A stretch of DNA of 64,000 nucleotides from Forficula auricularia (GCA_024734495.1 JALMQS010000666.1:8295-72294), one strand, 5' to 3'; positions 45,246 through 56,372 are shown, numbered from the stretch's first letter. Made by a program: numbers and translations. Notes: generated by a model from the letters alone, not told the origin.

Positions 45246-46276
45246 GATAAATTTAAATATTGAAATGTATTATTAAAAAAGAAATAGGTTTCCAACCGAT
45301 CGGGAATATCGAGAGAAATGGTTGCATGCTCTAATAAAGTATTTATAAAGCATTTAATGATATTTTTCATCTTTCTTTGATCAATATTCATTATTCAAAA
45401 AAATATTTTTTTCAAAACATATAATTACGGACAGCTAATAATCACATCTCGAGACGCTGCCCGCCAGGGCCATCAGCCCGTAGGCACGCCAGGTACTGTT
45501 CGTATATAATAATATCCAAATATTTATAACCTAAATTATTATTTCATCATGAATGGAAATGATCAAATATTTATTTGTAAGTACTATAAGCGAGAGCCTA
45601 CCCTTTCAATCAACCCCTAATTGACCGGAATATTATAATTAAGATACACGAAGTTCCCATAGGAATTTATGCGCATAATATTATGTACAAACGGAACATG
45701 CCCAAGGGAATTTGTATTCAATAAATAATTTATGTTTACGGTATAATATTTATAGACACGAGTCCTATATATAAAAACAAAATTGGTGCAATTTTATCAA
45801 ATCCATTTTTTTTTTTTTTTTTATAAAAAATATGGGTTGAAATATGAATTTCGAGTTGATTCTATTTGAATTCATATATGCGGTGTGTTGATATGCATCT
45901 AGATATAACTCAATTGAAGTGTTCTGGGAATTACTAAAGAGGAAGCAAATTAATCCTTCCAATTGTCGAATTAACTCCGTTGGGATTGTGAACGTAATTG
46001 GAACATTTTAAAGACACAATTCTCTCTTAAGAAAATCTAATTATAATTATTCTTCATCATCAATGAATGCATCAATGCCACATTAAAGACAGAAATAATT
46101 ATATCTGAAAGAATTGAATTACGGTACTTTTTTTTTTTTATTTCTGAAAGCTTTTAACGCTCACGGTTTTGTTTAATGATACCAAAATGCTAAAAATGTA
46201 TTATCAGATTTTTTTATTGGGAAAATAATATCTAGTGTGTCTTTTACTTAATTATAATTTCAACAAACTAAACTAC
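45246..46276. other. No gene seen; one GC-hairpin scrap
   Basis: 45452-45490 (GAGACGCTGCCCGCCAGGGC) is a truncated family G end. Otherwise AT-rich; poly-T at 45807-45822. Confidence 0.45.
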
Positions 46277-46351
46277 TAGGTGTGCCGGTTAATAATGTTC
46301 TTTTTTCGGCATGAGGAAAACACAAATTTTTTCAGAACTGGCAAAAGTGGT

Positions 46352-46741
46352 TTATTCAAAGTATGCACCATCGGATTCTACACATTTTGACCAACGATCC
46401 TGCAAATTGTGTATCCCCTCCCAGTAGAATTTCTCCCCTTTTGAGGCGAGCCAAGATTCGAGCCATTTTGCCACTTCTTCGTAATTAGCGAAGTGCTGGT
46501 CAGCCAATCCGTGTGGCATTGACCTAAAGAGGTGGTAATCCAATGGAGCGAGGTCTGGAGAGTAGGGCGGGTGTGGTAGGGCCTCCCATTCGAGCGCTTT
46601 GATGGTTTCTTTCGTCGATTTGGCGGTGTTCGACGAAGCGTTGTCCTGGAGCAAAATGACACGTCCATGTCTTCGAGCCCATTGCAGCCGTTTTTCGATC
46701 AATGCATGATTCAAATTGATCAATTGTTGTCTGTAGCGCAT
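46352..46741 (-). pseudogene. Mariner transposase C-terminal half
   Basis: Contains the second catalytic Asp in LLQDNASS (residue 33) and the third in PYSPDLAPLDYHLF (residue 68), spacing DD34D of true mariners, then the conserved FRSMPHGLADQHF and a C-terminal SDGAYFE. The frame is clean to the stop, but the region with the first catalytic Asp is deleted, so it is catalytically dead. The ATG is internal. Confidence 0.9.
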
Positions 46742-47053
46742 TCATTGCGATTGGCGCGGATCTTCTGCCAGCAAGTCATCCAGGTCAGCATCCTCAAACT
46801 TTTTCGGCTATCCAGGCCGCTCCTTGTCGTTCACATCAAAATCACCACTTCGAAACCGTCCAAACCAACGTTGGCAGATTTTTCAGATGGAGCATGGTCC
46901 CCATAAACTCCCCCGAGAATACGAGCCTTGCAGCCATTTCTTCATTAAAAAATAGTGCAACATCACCTCCCGCAAATGCTCTTTCTCGGCACAAAATCCG
47001 CCATGTTTACAAGCCAATATCTCATACACAAATGAACCGAATGTTGACATGTT
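46742..47053 (-). pseudogene. Mariner transposase N-terminal remnant
   Basis: Upstream on the minus strand the N-terminal helix-turn-helix region is recognisable across several frames: LREVMLHYFLMKKW, then CQRWFGRFRSGDFDVNDKERPG, then KKFEDADLDDLLAEDP, separated by stops and frameshifts. The linker and first part of the catalytic domain are missing before 46741. Confidence 0.8.
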
Positions 47054-47174
47054 ATATGCCGTTTGAAAGGTGATTACCAACACTATAAAACCAAAAAAAT
47101 ATTTGGATGAGCTTGGTGGAAAAATACCGAAATGCCATCTGTTAGAAAAAAGGGACATTATTAACCGGCACACC

Positions 47175-47533
47175 TAGTAAAAATTTTCAAACTCAAAAAT
47201 CGCATATAAAAACACTTTAAATAATTTTTTGTATTTTGAAAAAAGAAGGAAAAAAAACAACTTTTTTCATGCACGATTACAATACTTGCACATACCCTGT
47301 ATGGTAAAGTAAAAATTCAGTCGAATTGATAACCTCCCCCTTTTTTGAAGTCGGTTAAAAATGGTCAAGAATATTAAATTTTTGTGCCAACATATACTCT
47401 CTAGGTATCAACTTATATCAATAATTAGAAATAGGTGTAGTAATTCCATTAGAAGTAGTATTGGATTCAGTCTTTAGTTTTTCCTTTTCACCTTTTATGG
47501 GATGCAAGAAACACTACAAGAAATTTAATGATA
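47175..47533. repeat. Family A and B ends
   Basis: 47215-47312 is a family A end (CATACCCTGTATGGTAAAG); 47331-47360 a family B end (CCTTTTTTGAAGTCGG). The remainder, to AATTTAATGATA (47522-47533), is unassigned. Confidence 0.6.
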
Positions 47534-47632
47534 AAGTTTAAATTTTTATTTAAATCACACATGATTGCTTTGAAGGAGACAATAAAAGAGTGTGTCTTCT
47601 GCTGGAATTATAAATTTTATTTATTTATAACG

Positions 47633-47670
47633 AGACTATAGTTTCGAGGGCTTTGCCCTCTTCATCAGTC
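47633..47670 (-). ncRNA. Hammerhead-like motif, left arm
   Basis: Minus strand reads CTGATGA-A-GAGGGC-AAA-GCCCTC-GAAAC-TATAG-TC. Mirror of the right-arm motif. Confidence 0.45.
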
Positions 47671-47747
47671 TATTACAATGTATTCACAGAAATTAATTTA
47701 TGAATGAAAGGTTAAAATCTTTCGTGTGGTTAGGTTAAGAAAATATA

Positions 47748-48057
47748 CAGTGTGGGCAAGTTAAGAATTGAAATTTATACTTGTTTTATTATTTTGACTG
47801 TAGGTGCGTGTGAAGTTTATATTTTAGCTGCTATTTTTAAAATAAAGCTTTCGGGAATTTAGAAAAATTAGTATTTTCGAATCGTTAGAAATTTTAAAAT
47901 CATTCAATAATTCTCCAAAAAATTCTTAAATCGTAAAATAGAAATTCCCGAAAGCTTTATTTTAAAAATAGCAGCTAAAATATAAACTTCACGAACGCCA
48001 CCTACAGTCAAAATAATAAAACAAGTATAAATTTCAATTCTTAACTTGCCCACACTG
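47748..48057. mobile_element. TA-flanked MITE at palindrome dyad
   Basis: TIRs CAGTGTGGGCAAGTTAAG and complement, TA at 47746-47747 and 48058-48059. Long arms include AAAGCTTTCGGGAATTT-type pairing; loop near 47880-47930. Removing it and one TA restores an uninterrupted AAAATATATTTT-type dyad. Confidence 0.85.
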
Positions 48058-48137
48058 TATATTTTCTTAACCTAACCACACGAAAGATTTTAACCTTTTC
48101 ATTCATAAATGAATTCCTGTGAATACATTGTAATAGA

Positions 48138-48174
48138 CTGATGAAGAGGGCAAAGCCCTCGAAACTATAGTCTC
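48138..48174 (+). ncRNA. Hammerhead-like motif, right arm
   Basis: CTGATGA, one extra A, a perfect 6-bp stem II (GAGGGC/GCCCTC, loop AAA), GAAAC, a 2-bp stem III (CT-AT-AG), then TC as the expected cleavage context. The extra A and weak stem I are departures from consensus. Confidence 0.5.
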
Positions 48175-48330
48175 GTTATAAATAAATAAAATTTATAATT
48201 CCAGCAGAAGACACACTCTTTTATTGTCTCCTTCAAAGTAATCATGTGTGATTTAAATAAAAATTTAAACTTTAATCAAATTAATCACAAAAATAAAAGC
48301 TTCAACAGCTTCATTGCCAATTTAATGATA

Positions 48331-49250
48331 GGTAATACGAATTGACTAACAAATCTCATACATTTCGGAAATTCGTTTGTTATCAAAATAACGCATTTGA
48401 ACAAACAGGATGCATTAAAATTCGTAAATTAATTATCGAGGACCTTGTTGCTAACAAATTAGCACCTATAACTAACTAACTAGATGAGAGAGAGGTCCAA
48501 GCATCAGCCCACGTTTGAATGCTATATTTTTCTAAAAGAAAATTATACCTACACGTCAATGACAGACAAAGATAAATAATTTCATAGAAATTACAAAAGT
48601 TTTGGAGATTCTTAACAAAGCAGGGAACAAAAGAGCAAAAGTGAGAGGGAAGATCTTCCTTCTTGTATGGAATTTAGATAAAGGAGAAGGAGAAGAGAAG
48701 GTGTTCATTAAATTAGAACAGATTCGAAGGAGGATTCGTCCATTTGAATAGAAAATATAGAAAATATTTTATTGAAAGGGTGAACCTATAAGAATATATC
48801 AAATATTAAAAGGTCTGGCTAAAAGAAAACGACAAAAAGAAGTCTTAGGTCTCTTTGAAGTCTGGTGGGTAAACAAAAAGCTGTCTTGCGAATTTGAAGC
48901 TTTTTGGTAGGTTTTTATTGGTTCTTTGTTTGTCTCTTTTGGGGAAGGGGGTTTGTTAACTCTTCTTAGAATTTAGAGATAGGAAAAGCAAGGGTTGGTT
49001 TGCCTCTTACAGGGTAGCTGTCGCCCTCTGACCCCACGTGGCTGATTTATTGATGTTTTATTAGTAACAGAGAATAAATATAATTGTTTTATTATAAAGT
49101 CTTAAATAGACATAATTTGTGATTCTATTTAACTGTAATATACACTCATAACAAATAAGATGAAACAAATATTTAAAATGTATTAAAAATCTCTATTTAT
49201 AAAAATTCTCTTATTCTCAAGCTTGAGTTGTTTATCATAAAAGAATTTAG
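48331..49250. other. Apparently unique; no gene seen
   Basis: 48480-49020 is purine-rich and not repeated in the window. No convincing frame or splice pair. Confidence 0.35.
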
Positions 49251-49255
49251 TCTTA

Positions 49256-49550
49256 TTGATTTTAAGTCGATTCTTCCACGTTTTCAGTAGAGCTTGCCAT
49301 TAATAGTCAAAACATCAAAAATGGAATACAATAAGGTTATTCCTCTAGTATTAGATAAGAATCGATCGTTATTTTTGATTTTAAGTCGATTCCTCCATGT
49401 CTTCAGCAATGGTTACCAATAATAATCGAAGGGTTCAAAAATCTAATGTAGAATAATTATTCCTCTAGCATTAGATAAGAATCGATTGCTATTTTTGATT
49501 TTAAGTCGATTCCTCCATGTGCTTCAGCAATGGTTACCAATAATAATCGA
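49256..49550. repeat. ~120-bp tandem repeat of Penelope-like ends
   Basis: GATTTTAAGTCGATTC at 49257, 49377 and 49497; each unit has CTTCAGCAATGGTTACC and AATAATCGAA, the block found with CGAAACGTC at 14005-14060 and 15040-15075. Confidence 0.65.
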
Positions 49551-50020
49551 AATGGGGGGGGGGGGGGGGGGTTAAAAATTAAAAATCTAGGTCGCTTGTA
49601 CCAAACTCAACCAAATTTTGTACATATAATCAGTGGACCCCGAGTAAGTCTAAAAATGCAAAATCTAACCACCCAAAATAGGGGTGAGGGGGCGGAGGGT
49701 CAAAAAATGAAAATCTTGGCCATTTACCAAACTAAACCAAATTTTGTATACATAATCAGTGGGTCTCAAGAAGTCTAAAAATGCAAGAACTAACCGTCCG
49801 AAATGGGGAGGGGGGGTCAAAAATGAAAATCTTTGCCATTTACCAAACTCAACCAAATTTTGTATACATAATCAGTGGGTCCCAGGAGTCTAAAAATGCA
49901 AAAATTAACCCCCCCCCTTACATGATTATAAATAATTTTATTAAATATTAAATATAAGTGAGGGGCCAGGTTGTATGGTAAAGTCAAGTGGATGGCCACA
50001 TCACGTCAGCTTATTTTTTT
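49551..50020. mobile_element. Family A minisatellite and right end
   Basis: G18-type run at 49554-49571, three minisatellite units, then GGGGCCAGGTTGTATGGTAAAG. Confidence 0.8.
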
Positions 50021-50379
50021 TTTATTACAATAAAGGGGAAATGTCTCAATTTCGTTTAAAAGCCACCAATCTTTAATTTTAATAAAATTTATTAAAATTA
50101 GGAAATTTAAATTATTTCAATAACATCTATGGCTAAAGTAGTTTATGGTAACTTCCCCCATGAATGTAGATGGGTCTAACACATTTTTTTTCTACTGCCC
50201 CTCTCCCCTAACTCTTAAATTAACTAGTTTCTATCTCTATTATTTTATTCATCATGGGCCGCTCGAAAATTTCCTCATCCACATGACCAAATAAAGTACT
50301 CCATGTGTTTTTCATTTAAGGATATTTTTCATTAATCATAACATATGGATTAATATTACCATTTCTTCTTATTCCTTAC
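50021..50379. other. No gene seen
   Basis: Mixed unique sequence; family L-like TTTAATAAAATTTATTAAAATT at 50080. Confidence 0.35.
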
Positions 50380-50463
50380 CTTTTTTAGGTTCTCCATTAA
50401 TTTGTATTGCATCAACGTAAAAAGATGTTACTAAATAATTACTGATGATAGTAACGCACACAC
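50380..50463 (-). other. Candidate 84-bp internal exon
   Basis: Minus strand: ATTTACTACAAG as acceptor, an open 84 bp (28 codons, phase 1 at both ends) encoding VCVTIISNYLVTSFYVDAIQ and a short INGEPKK tail, then AAAAAG followed by GTAAGG as donor. The symmetrical phase, amino-acid-like composition and absence of copies elsewhere favour a real exon. No family recognised. Confidence 0.35.
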
Positions 50464-50890
50464 CTTGTAGTAAATAGTATAGTGTATATATAAAAAAGAT
50501 CAAATTAATTTGGGCCGGGCTATATGGCAAAAGGAACGGTTCTTGGTACGAAAAGAGCATGCAAAAGTTGATGATGATGTCATAGACCAGGGAGGCCAGC
50601 CAGCCAGCTGACCGAAAGCGAAAATTTATTCTTATATTGACAGCTGCCTTGGATTGCACAAGAGAGGCATTAGAAAAACTAGTTTAGATTTCTCTTTTGC
50701 CATTTTTTTTTATTTATTAGATTAAAATTGTTCTTTAATTTATTAATTAAAAGACGAAATATACCTCCCCCGCAAAAAATATATATGCTAATTTGATTGT
50801 ATTGATAAAATATAAATTAATTTATTATTAATTTATTGATGATGCAGCCAAAAAATGAGTAAAAATAATCATTATTTTATTTATTTATTT
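50464..50890. other. No gene seen
   Basis: Possible intron sequence upstream of the 50380 exon candidate, with CCAGCCAGCCAGCTGAC at 50597. Confidence 0.35.
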
Positions 50891-50974
50891 ATTTTTTACT
50901 TTACCATACAGAGTACAAAATTGTTTTTTTTTTTGTCTTTTTTTCAAAATATCTAAAAAACGGCTGAAACTATT

Positions 50975-51016
50975 TTTAACCGACTTCAAAAAAGGAGGAG
51001 GTTCTCTATTCGATTG

Positions 51017-51055
<39 letters not shown>

Positions 51056-51735
51056 TGCCTATGTTACCTCATATCTCCGCCAATTGTCAACCGATTTTGA
51101 AAATTTTTTTTGCATTGGGTCCAGTCTAGCTTCCGATTGGTCCCATTTTTTTTCGTATTTTTTTCATAGGTATTAGACCTTTTTTATTAGGTTTGTTTAG
51201 ACCTAACTTCTTTGTTTATGAACCGATTTCGATGGTTCTTTTTTTATCCGAAAGGGGTGTCTTAGGGATGGTGTCATATTAATTTGGTCAAGTTCTGATG
51301 ATATGATCACTATTAATAACATCACTAAAAAGAGAAAAATAAAAAATAATTTTTAAGAAAAAAATAAAAACCGACTTCAAAAAATTAAATGCAACAAATA
51401 AAAATACACTAAAAGGTATAAAATAATTATTATCTTATTTAGTTACAACTAAACGACGAAATATTAACATGAAATTACTTTTTGAAGTTGGTGCCAAACA
51501 TATACCTTTTATGAATCGCACTCGACGGATCTTACTTTAGTACGTTTGGAGGGTATGCTCGCTTATAGGTATAGTTTGTTTGGCACCGACTTCAAAAAGT
51601 AATTTCATGTTAATATTTCGTCGTTTAGTTGTAACTAAATAAGATAATAATTATTTTATACCTTTTAGTGTATTTTATATTTGTTGCACTTAATTTTTTG
51701 AAGTCGGTTTTTATTTTTTTCTCAAAAATTATTTT
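50975..51735. mobile_element. Family B element, full form
   Basis: TAACCGACTTCAAAAAAGGAG, a long T tract (51010-51054), CCTAACTTCTTTG, GGTGTCTTAGG, then the palindromic part closing at TTTGGCACC. TATTTTT on both sides is a possible short TSD. Confidence 0.8.
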
Positions 51736-51949
51736 TATGATAAAAAAAATTGAGCAAAACCATGGCATTTCGGTCTATAAAAAAGCTCTAATAAGTGAAT
51801 ATTGAAAATATTATATTTTTCGAGATAATAATTGTTTTGTCAAAATGTCTGTTAGTCTTTTTGTTACCAAATTTTTGTGGACAAGCTAGCTCAAAAACTA
51901 GTGTAAATGCCGAAACCAAATTACACACGTAGTTTTGGTCTTTTGAGAT

Positions 51950-52312
51950 TTTTTTTTTTTAATGATATTGATGTGAGAAGGAGATACACCAGAAGGTGGA
52001 TCCCCTAAAGGCCAGTATGGGCTGGCCCCTCCATCGTGAAAAGAACAGAGCAGAAGGAAAAGAAGCCGGGATCACGAGCCAATCTCAGAAACTTTGATAC
52101 AATTCAATATCCAATTTTACTAAGTTTTTAGGGGCTTCGAGCAGTGGTAAATTCTCCGCGCGATAAATTCGGTTAAATTTATCTCCCACTTAATTTTTTA
52201 TTACCAGACTCTATACTTACAGAAAAAATGTCTGGGTATAGCCGGGAATCGAACCCGAGACCTCCGGGTTGCCAGTCAGTTACTCTGACCATTACACCAC
52301 GGAGGCGGACAA
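51950..52312 (-). mobile_element. tRNA-headed SINE with LINE-derived tail
   Basis: Minus strand: tRNA-like head with A box TGGTGTAATGG (52289-52299) and B box GGTTCGATTCC (52244-52254), a central body, then a tail matching the 3' UTR of the LINE at 5400 (CCCCTAAAGGCC, CCCCTCCATCGTGAAAAGAA), and poly(A) (poly-T 51950-51959). Inserted in family A at TGAGATT. Depends on LINE enzymes for movement. Confidence 0.85.
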
Positions 52313-52580
52313 ACAGATTAAAATTAGATGATTAGATTTTGGTGCATATCGACTCAAAATTAAGAGGGGTGAAGGGGGGTTAAAAATTAAAAATCTAGGC
52401 CATTTGAACAAACTCAACCAAATGTTGTATACATAATCAGTGGGACCCCAGAAGTCTAAAAATGCAAAAACTAAGCGCCCAAAATGGGGAGGGTGTAGGG
52501 TCAAAAAAATGAAAATCTAGGCACTTTGACCAAACTCAACCAGAAGTGTATGGTAAAGTCAAGTGGATGGCCACATCAAT

Positions 52581-52816
52581 TTACATATTTTACAATTATT
52601 TGAGCATCAAGCAATAAATACTAAATCCCATATAGATATAGGTAGATATAAAATTTTAGTTAAATTAGAAATAATTTAATTGAGGATTCATATAGGATAT
52701 ACTTTGGGACCTTCACCCCAAACTGATACTGCTTTGTGTGAGTGAGCGTAGGAGTCAGAAATTAATTCTGTGACTTCAACTTCACAGGGACCCTGAGATG
52801 GAAATCGATCATCTTT
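52581..52816. other. No gene seen
   Basis: Spacer between family A and the LINE. Confidence 0.35.
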
Positions 52817-54025
52817 TTTTTTTTTTTTTTAATGCAATCGAATGCAAGAAGGGGTGCACCAGTAAAGATGTAGCCCCTATGGATCTCGAAAGACCCTTGC
52901 ATTACCGAAGAGAAGGGAAAGTTGTTTAAGTGAGAGGGTGTAGACGTAGGTGTCTATGCACCCTGGTTTTGAAGGTTTGAAGATCATAGGTGCTGGGAAA
53001 GATAGAGGCTGGGAGAGAGTTCCAGTTCCTTGAAGTCATGGGGATATATGAATTCGCGAATGAAGTGGTCCGGCACTTTTCTAATTTGACCGCGAAAGAG
53101 TGTTGGGAGTCGGCAAACGTGTGCTGCGTGCAAAGCATGCTTTGGGGGGAATTATTGATTTTATCTCATCAGAGCACCTGCCGTGATAGTATCTATAGAA
53201 AAGGGAAAGGGCGGAGACATCTCTTCGATGAGCCAGCGAGTCGAGGGAGTCGGTGAGGGTAGAATCGTCAATTAGCCTGACGGCTCGTTTCTGAATTGCA
53301 TCAAGGGTAGCAAGAGAATATTTTGAGGCTCCTCTCCACAGATGAGAGCCGTATTCGAGACAGGGGCGGATTTGGGCCTTGTAGATGGTGAGAAGTTGTG
53401 GGGGTTTGTAAAATCGCTTGACCTGAATAAGAAGCCAATCTTCCTTGCTGCAGATTTCGCCACAGAGGAGATGTGTTCATTCCAAGACAGGTCAGATGCG
53501 ACAGAGACGCCCAACATGGATAGGCTGTCACACATTTTCAGGGTATTCGAATCGAAGTGAATATCAGGGAAATCTCTATTTTCGCGCCTAGAAATTAGAC
53601 AACATTGAGTCTTGTTTGAATTGAAGTTAACTAAATTTTGAGAGCCCCATTTATTCAGTTTGTTCAGGTCGAGAGTAATTGAGGAGGCAATATTGATTCG
53701 ATTATTCGGGAGAGAGGGTTTGCCGTGTAGAGTGCTATCGTCGGCGTAACAATGAGTGGGGTTTGCCGTTTGATCAATAAGGTCGTTTATATAAATAAGG
53801 AAGAGTGTGGAGGAGATTACAGAGCCTTGGGGAACACCAGAGTTTGTGGAGAACGATTCAGAAGATGTTCCATCCACCACAACTTTTATACTTCGGTTTG
53901 TCAGAAAGCTTTCAATCCATTTGGACAATGAATGGAGCCATGTTTTATGAATTTCCACAATGAATGAGCCTGTTTTAGAAGAAAATCTTAAAATTTCTCC
54001 CAATTCTATTGCTATAAGCAAGCTA
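52817..54025 (-). pseudogene. 5'-truncated non-LTR retrotransposon (RT to 3' end)
   Basis: Minus-strand RT: GVPQGSVISSTLFL (from residue 62) and catalytic YADDSTLHG (YADD 92-95), then a thumb region (53272-54021). The frame slips near 53410 and again before the last 70 residues (52926-53138), which carry FANSYIPMTSRNWNSLP and YDLQTFKTRVHRHL. A diverged 3' UTR and poly(A) (poly-T 52817-52832) end it. N-terminal fingers and endonuclease are missing. Same broad family as the LINE end at 5400-5688. Clade not resolved. Confidence 0.9.
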
Positions 54026-55060
54026 TGACTTGTCTATTGCACTCCTAGTTATTTCCGATCTCATATATTGAGAGTCTGTTAGTTAATTGAAAAGTTTTTA
54101 TTATTAGTATTATATATATGTATGTATGTTTCTTTGCATCAAGCAGTTGACAACCTCTTGAGTCTGTTAGTTAGTCTAGTGCGTTACCAAATTTTTGTGG
54201 CTGAGCTAGCTCAAAAACTAGTGTGAATATCAAAACCAAATTTCACTCGTAGTTTTGGTGAATTGAGATTAAGAGCTGATTAGATTTCGGTGCATATCGC
54301 CAGAAAAAAATATTTTCATTATTTTAAGTTCATTTTATAGTATATTTTATTTTATTTATTTTTTTAGTTTGAAAATATTATAATTTTAAATTTTAACCCC
54401 ACCCCCTTCCTTCCATTAATTTTGGGTCGATATACAACTTTCAAAATCTAATCAGCTCTTAATCTCAATGTACAAAAACTTCGTATGATATTTGGTTTTG
54501 ATATTAACACTAGTTTTTGAGCTAGCTCTTCCTCAAAATTTGGTAACGCACTGACGAAACAATTATTATCTCGAATAATATAATTTTTTCGGTGTTTACT
54601 TACTAGAGCTTTTTTGTACACCGAAATACCATGGTTTTGCCCAATTTTTTTGATCAAAATAGTTTGAGATTATTTTTTTTCCTCTATTTTATGTAGTTAA
54701 GATATGTATACAATTTCATTAGAACTTAAGGTTAGTTAATTATAATTATAATGTATATTTAGTACATAAGTATATACAATTTTAAATATTTACACTAGCC
54801 CTTAGTACAAATCTCTGAAGAGCCATAACAACTTTTTCACTGCACTCACATAAGCACAAAAGATAATCACTATTTATTGGGAATTTCACACTTTCGTTGA
54901 TTTCACAGTATAGCATTTGTGTCCACTTTTTGTTTAGATCACATTCAAGAAGCACATGATTGAGCCCCTCACTGGTAAATTCACACCTACAGAATGGGGA
55001 CTCTTTGAGATATTTCAAAAAAAAGAAGCAAAAAAACCACGTATTTAATATTTTGCCTTT
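54026..55060. mobile_element. Family A fragments
   Basis: 54165-54300 and 54420-55060 carry the conserved family A blocks (GAGCTAGCTC, GATTAGATTT, AAATACCATGGTTTTG) in opposite orientations. A LINE end splits the second piece. Confidence 0.7.
54671..55003 (-). pseudogene. LINE C-terminal zinc-knuckle remnant
   Basis: Minus-strand frame (54782-55018) reads SPFCRCEFTSEGLNHVLLEC, the C-C-H-C finger found at the end of some LINE ORF2 proteins. Flanked by TTTGAGAT (54663-54670, 55004-55011), an 8-bp duplication. Only the last ~75 residues and 3' UTR were inserted. Confidence 0.75.
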
Positions 55061-55689
55061 ATAAAATTGGTCAGATCAAGCGATTTTGTTGTTGGAATTA
55101 AAAAATAAAAAATAAAAAAAATGTCCCCTCTTTCATAAGATTTTGATTTATACTCCCTTGTTTAAGAATGCTTATTCATTAAAAAAAAATACTTTTTGAA
55201 ATTCATAAAAAAAAACCGAAGCATTAAATTGTCATTTCGAGAAAAAACCAGGTTGAACTATTAGTACTTTCGTACTTTTTGTAATAATTTTTTACCAGTG
55301 TTTCGTTCTCGTATTTTATTTAGATTAATCATTGATTTTATATTGAGGAAATGATTATTAAATCAAATAAAACTTGATAAATAAGTACTACATATATATT
55401 AAATAACACTTTCTCTACATCATTAACAATTTAAATTAGAATATTAGACCCAGGATTTTTTTTTCTTAAATTTTTCTTCTCGAGCCAAAGAGAGGACCTT
55501 GAAGCAGGCATTCAACACGTCACCGTCTCGGCGACAGTCTGAAAGTTTCAGAAACCCGCCCCAAGGTCCTTGGGAACAGGATACATGACACAGGCTCACT
55601 CTCTTTTAAACACTCAGCTCTTTTGCGTTGGCCGAACAGAGTCCAATTTGGTCATTGTCCATGCCACATTGAAAATTATACCCTTGAAC
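55061..55689. other. Partly unique; no gene assigned
   Basis: 55480-55690 is GC-richer, with GAGGACCTTG and CCAAGGTCC as an inverted pair and a ~48-codon open minus-strand stretch. Could be an exon; no family match. Confidence 0.25.
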
Positions 55690-56372
55690 TTGATCGTATG
55701 TTTGAAAATACTATATATATTTGTCTAGATTAATTTGTAACAACGCTTAGAGAAATTTCTCTAAAACAATTACCCTCTTGCCTAGAATCGAACCGACGAA
55801 CTCTTGAACTAAGGGCATGAGCTCTAGCCATTAGACCAATGTAACATTAATATTTATAACTTGATTTCTGTTACTAAAACTATATATTTTTGATTTAGTC
55901 TTTGTGTCGAGATAATATTGTATTCATTTGAACTCGAATGAAAATGAAAAATCACCAATAGATTTTAAATTAAGAAACATTAAATATATATTAATTAACG
56001 AGGCAAATTTGAAATATAATTGTCAGCTCGGATTTTAAACTGATGGCTCCAATCGATTTTCATTAACCAGGCAAATTTGAAATATAATTCTAATTTGGAC
56101 TCGAATTTTGAAATGAAAGACTCCAATTCATTTTAAATTAAGAAACATTAAATATATTGATAATTGTTCCTCCCCCCCCCCAGGCCACTCAAAAATTAAA
56201 GAGGCGAAACTTTTAAGAGACGATGTATTTTCGGTAGTTTACGGGTATACATTTGGAGTGTGGTTTTTTAAGAGGAATAAGATTTTTGGACCGAGACGCT
56301 GCCCGCCAGGGCACCAGCCCGGAGGGCCGAGCTTCGAGGGCGTGCCACAGGCACGCACGAAAAGCTCGTTAT
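55690..56372 (-). mobile_element. Family G composite, copy 3
   Basis: tRNA-like segment (55775-55850, B box reverse AGAATCGAACC), AT body, C run at 56173-56181 and GC hairpin cluster 56287-56372 ending AAAAGCTCGT. Confidence 0.75.

Larger units (their letters stand above)
46279..47174 (-). mobile_element. Mariner element, internally deleted
   Basis: TIRs GGTGTGCCGGTTAATAATG and complement with TA at 46277-46278 and 47175-47176. 896 bp against ~1.3 kb for complete mariners. Both transposase ends remain on the minus strand. Confidence 0.9.
47534..48318. mobile_element. Three-level nested palindrome (C + D + TA element)
   Basis: Flanked by AATTTAATGATA (47522-47533, 48319-48330), a 12-bp duplication. 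Outer arms are family C (TTTTTATTTAAATCACACATG), then family D (GAAGGAGACAATAAAAGAG), then TTCGTGTGGTTAGGTTAAG, and finally a 310-bp TA-flanked element at the centre. Arms pair almost perfectly over ~210 bp each side outside the central element. The right end has the unpaired AAAGCTTCAACAGCTTCATT extension. Confidence 0.85.
50895..52580. mobile_element. Family A element with two nested insertions
   Basis: TTTACTTTACCATACAGAG at left, GTATGGTAAAGTCAAGTGGA at right. Internal blocks are continuous after removing family B (50975-51735) and the SINE (51950-52312). Confidence 0.8.

Noticed and set aside
52240..52310. Genuine tRNA gene
   Set aside because: A and B boxes are good, but the acceptor stem is absent and a LINE-derived tail and poly(A) follow, so it is a SINE.
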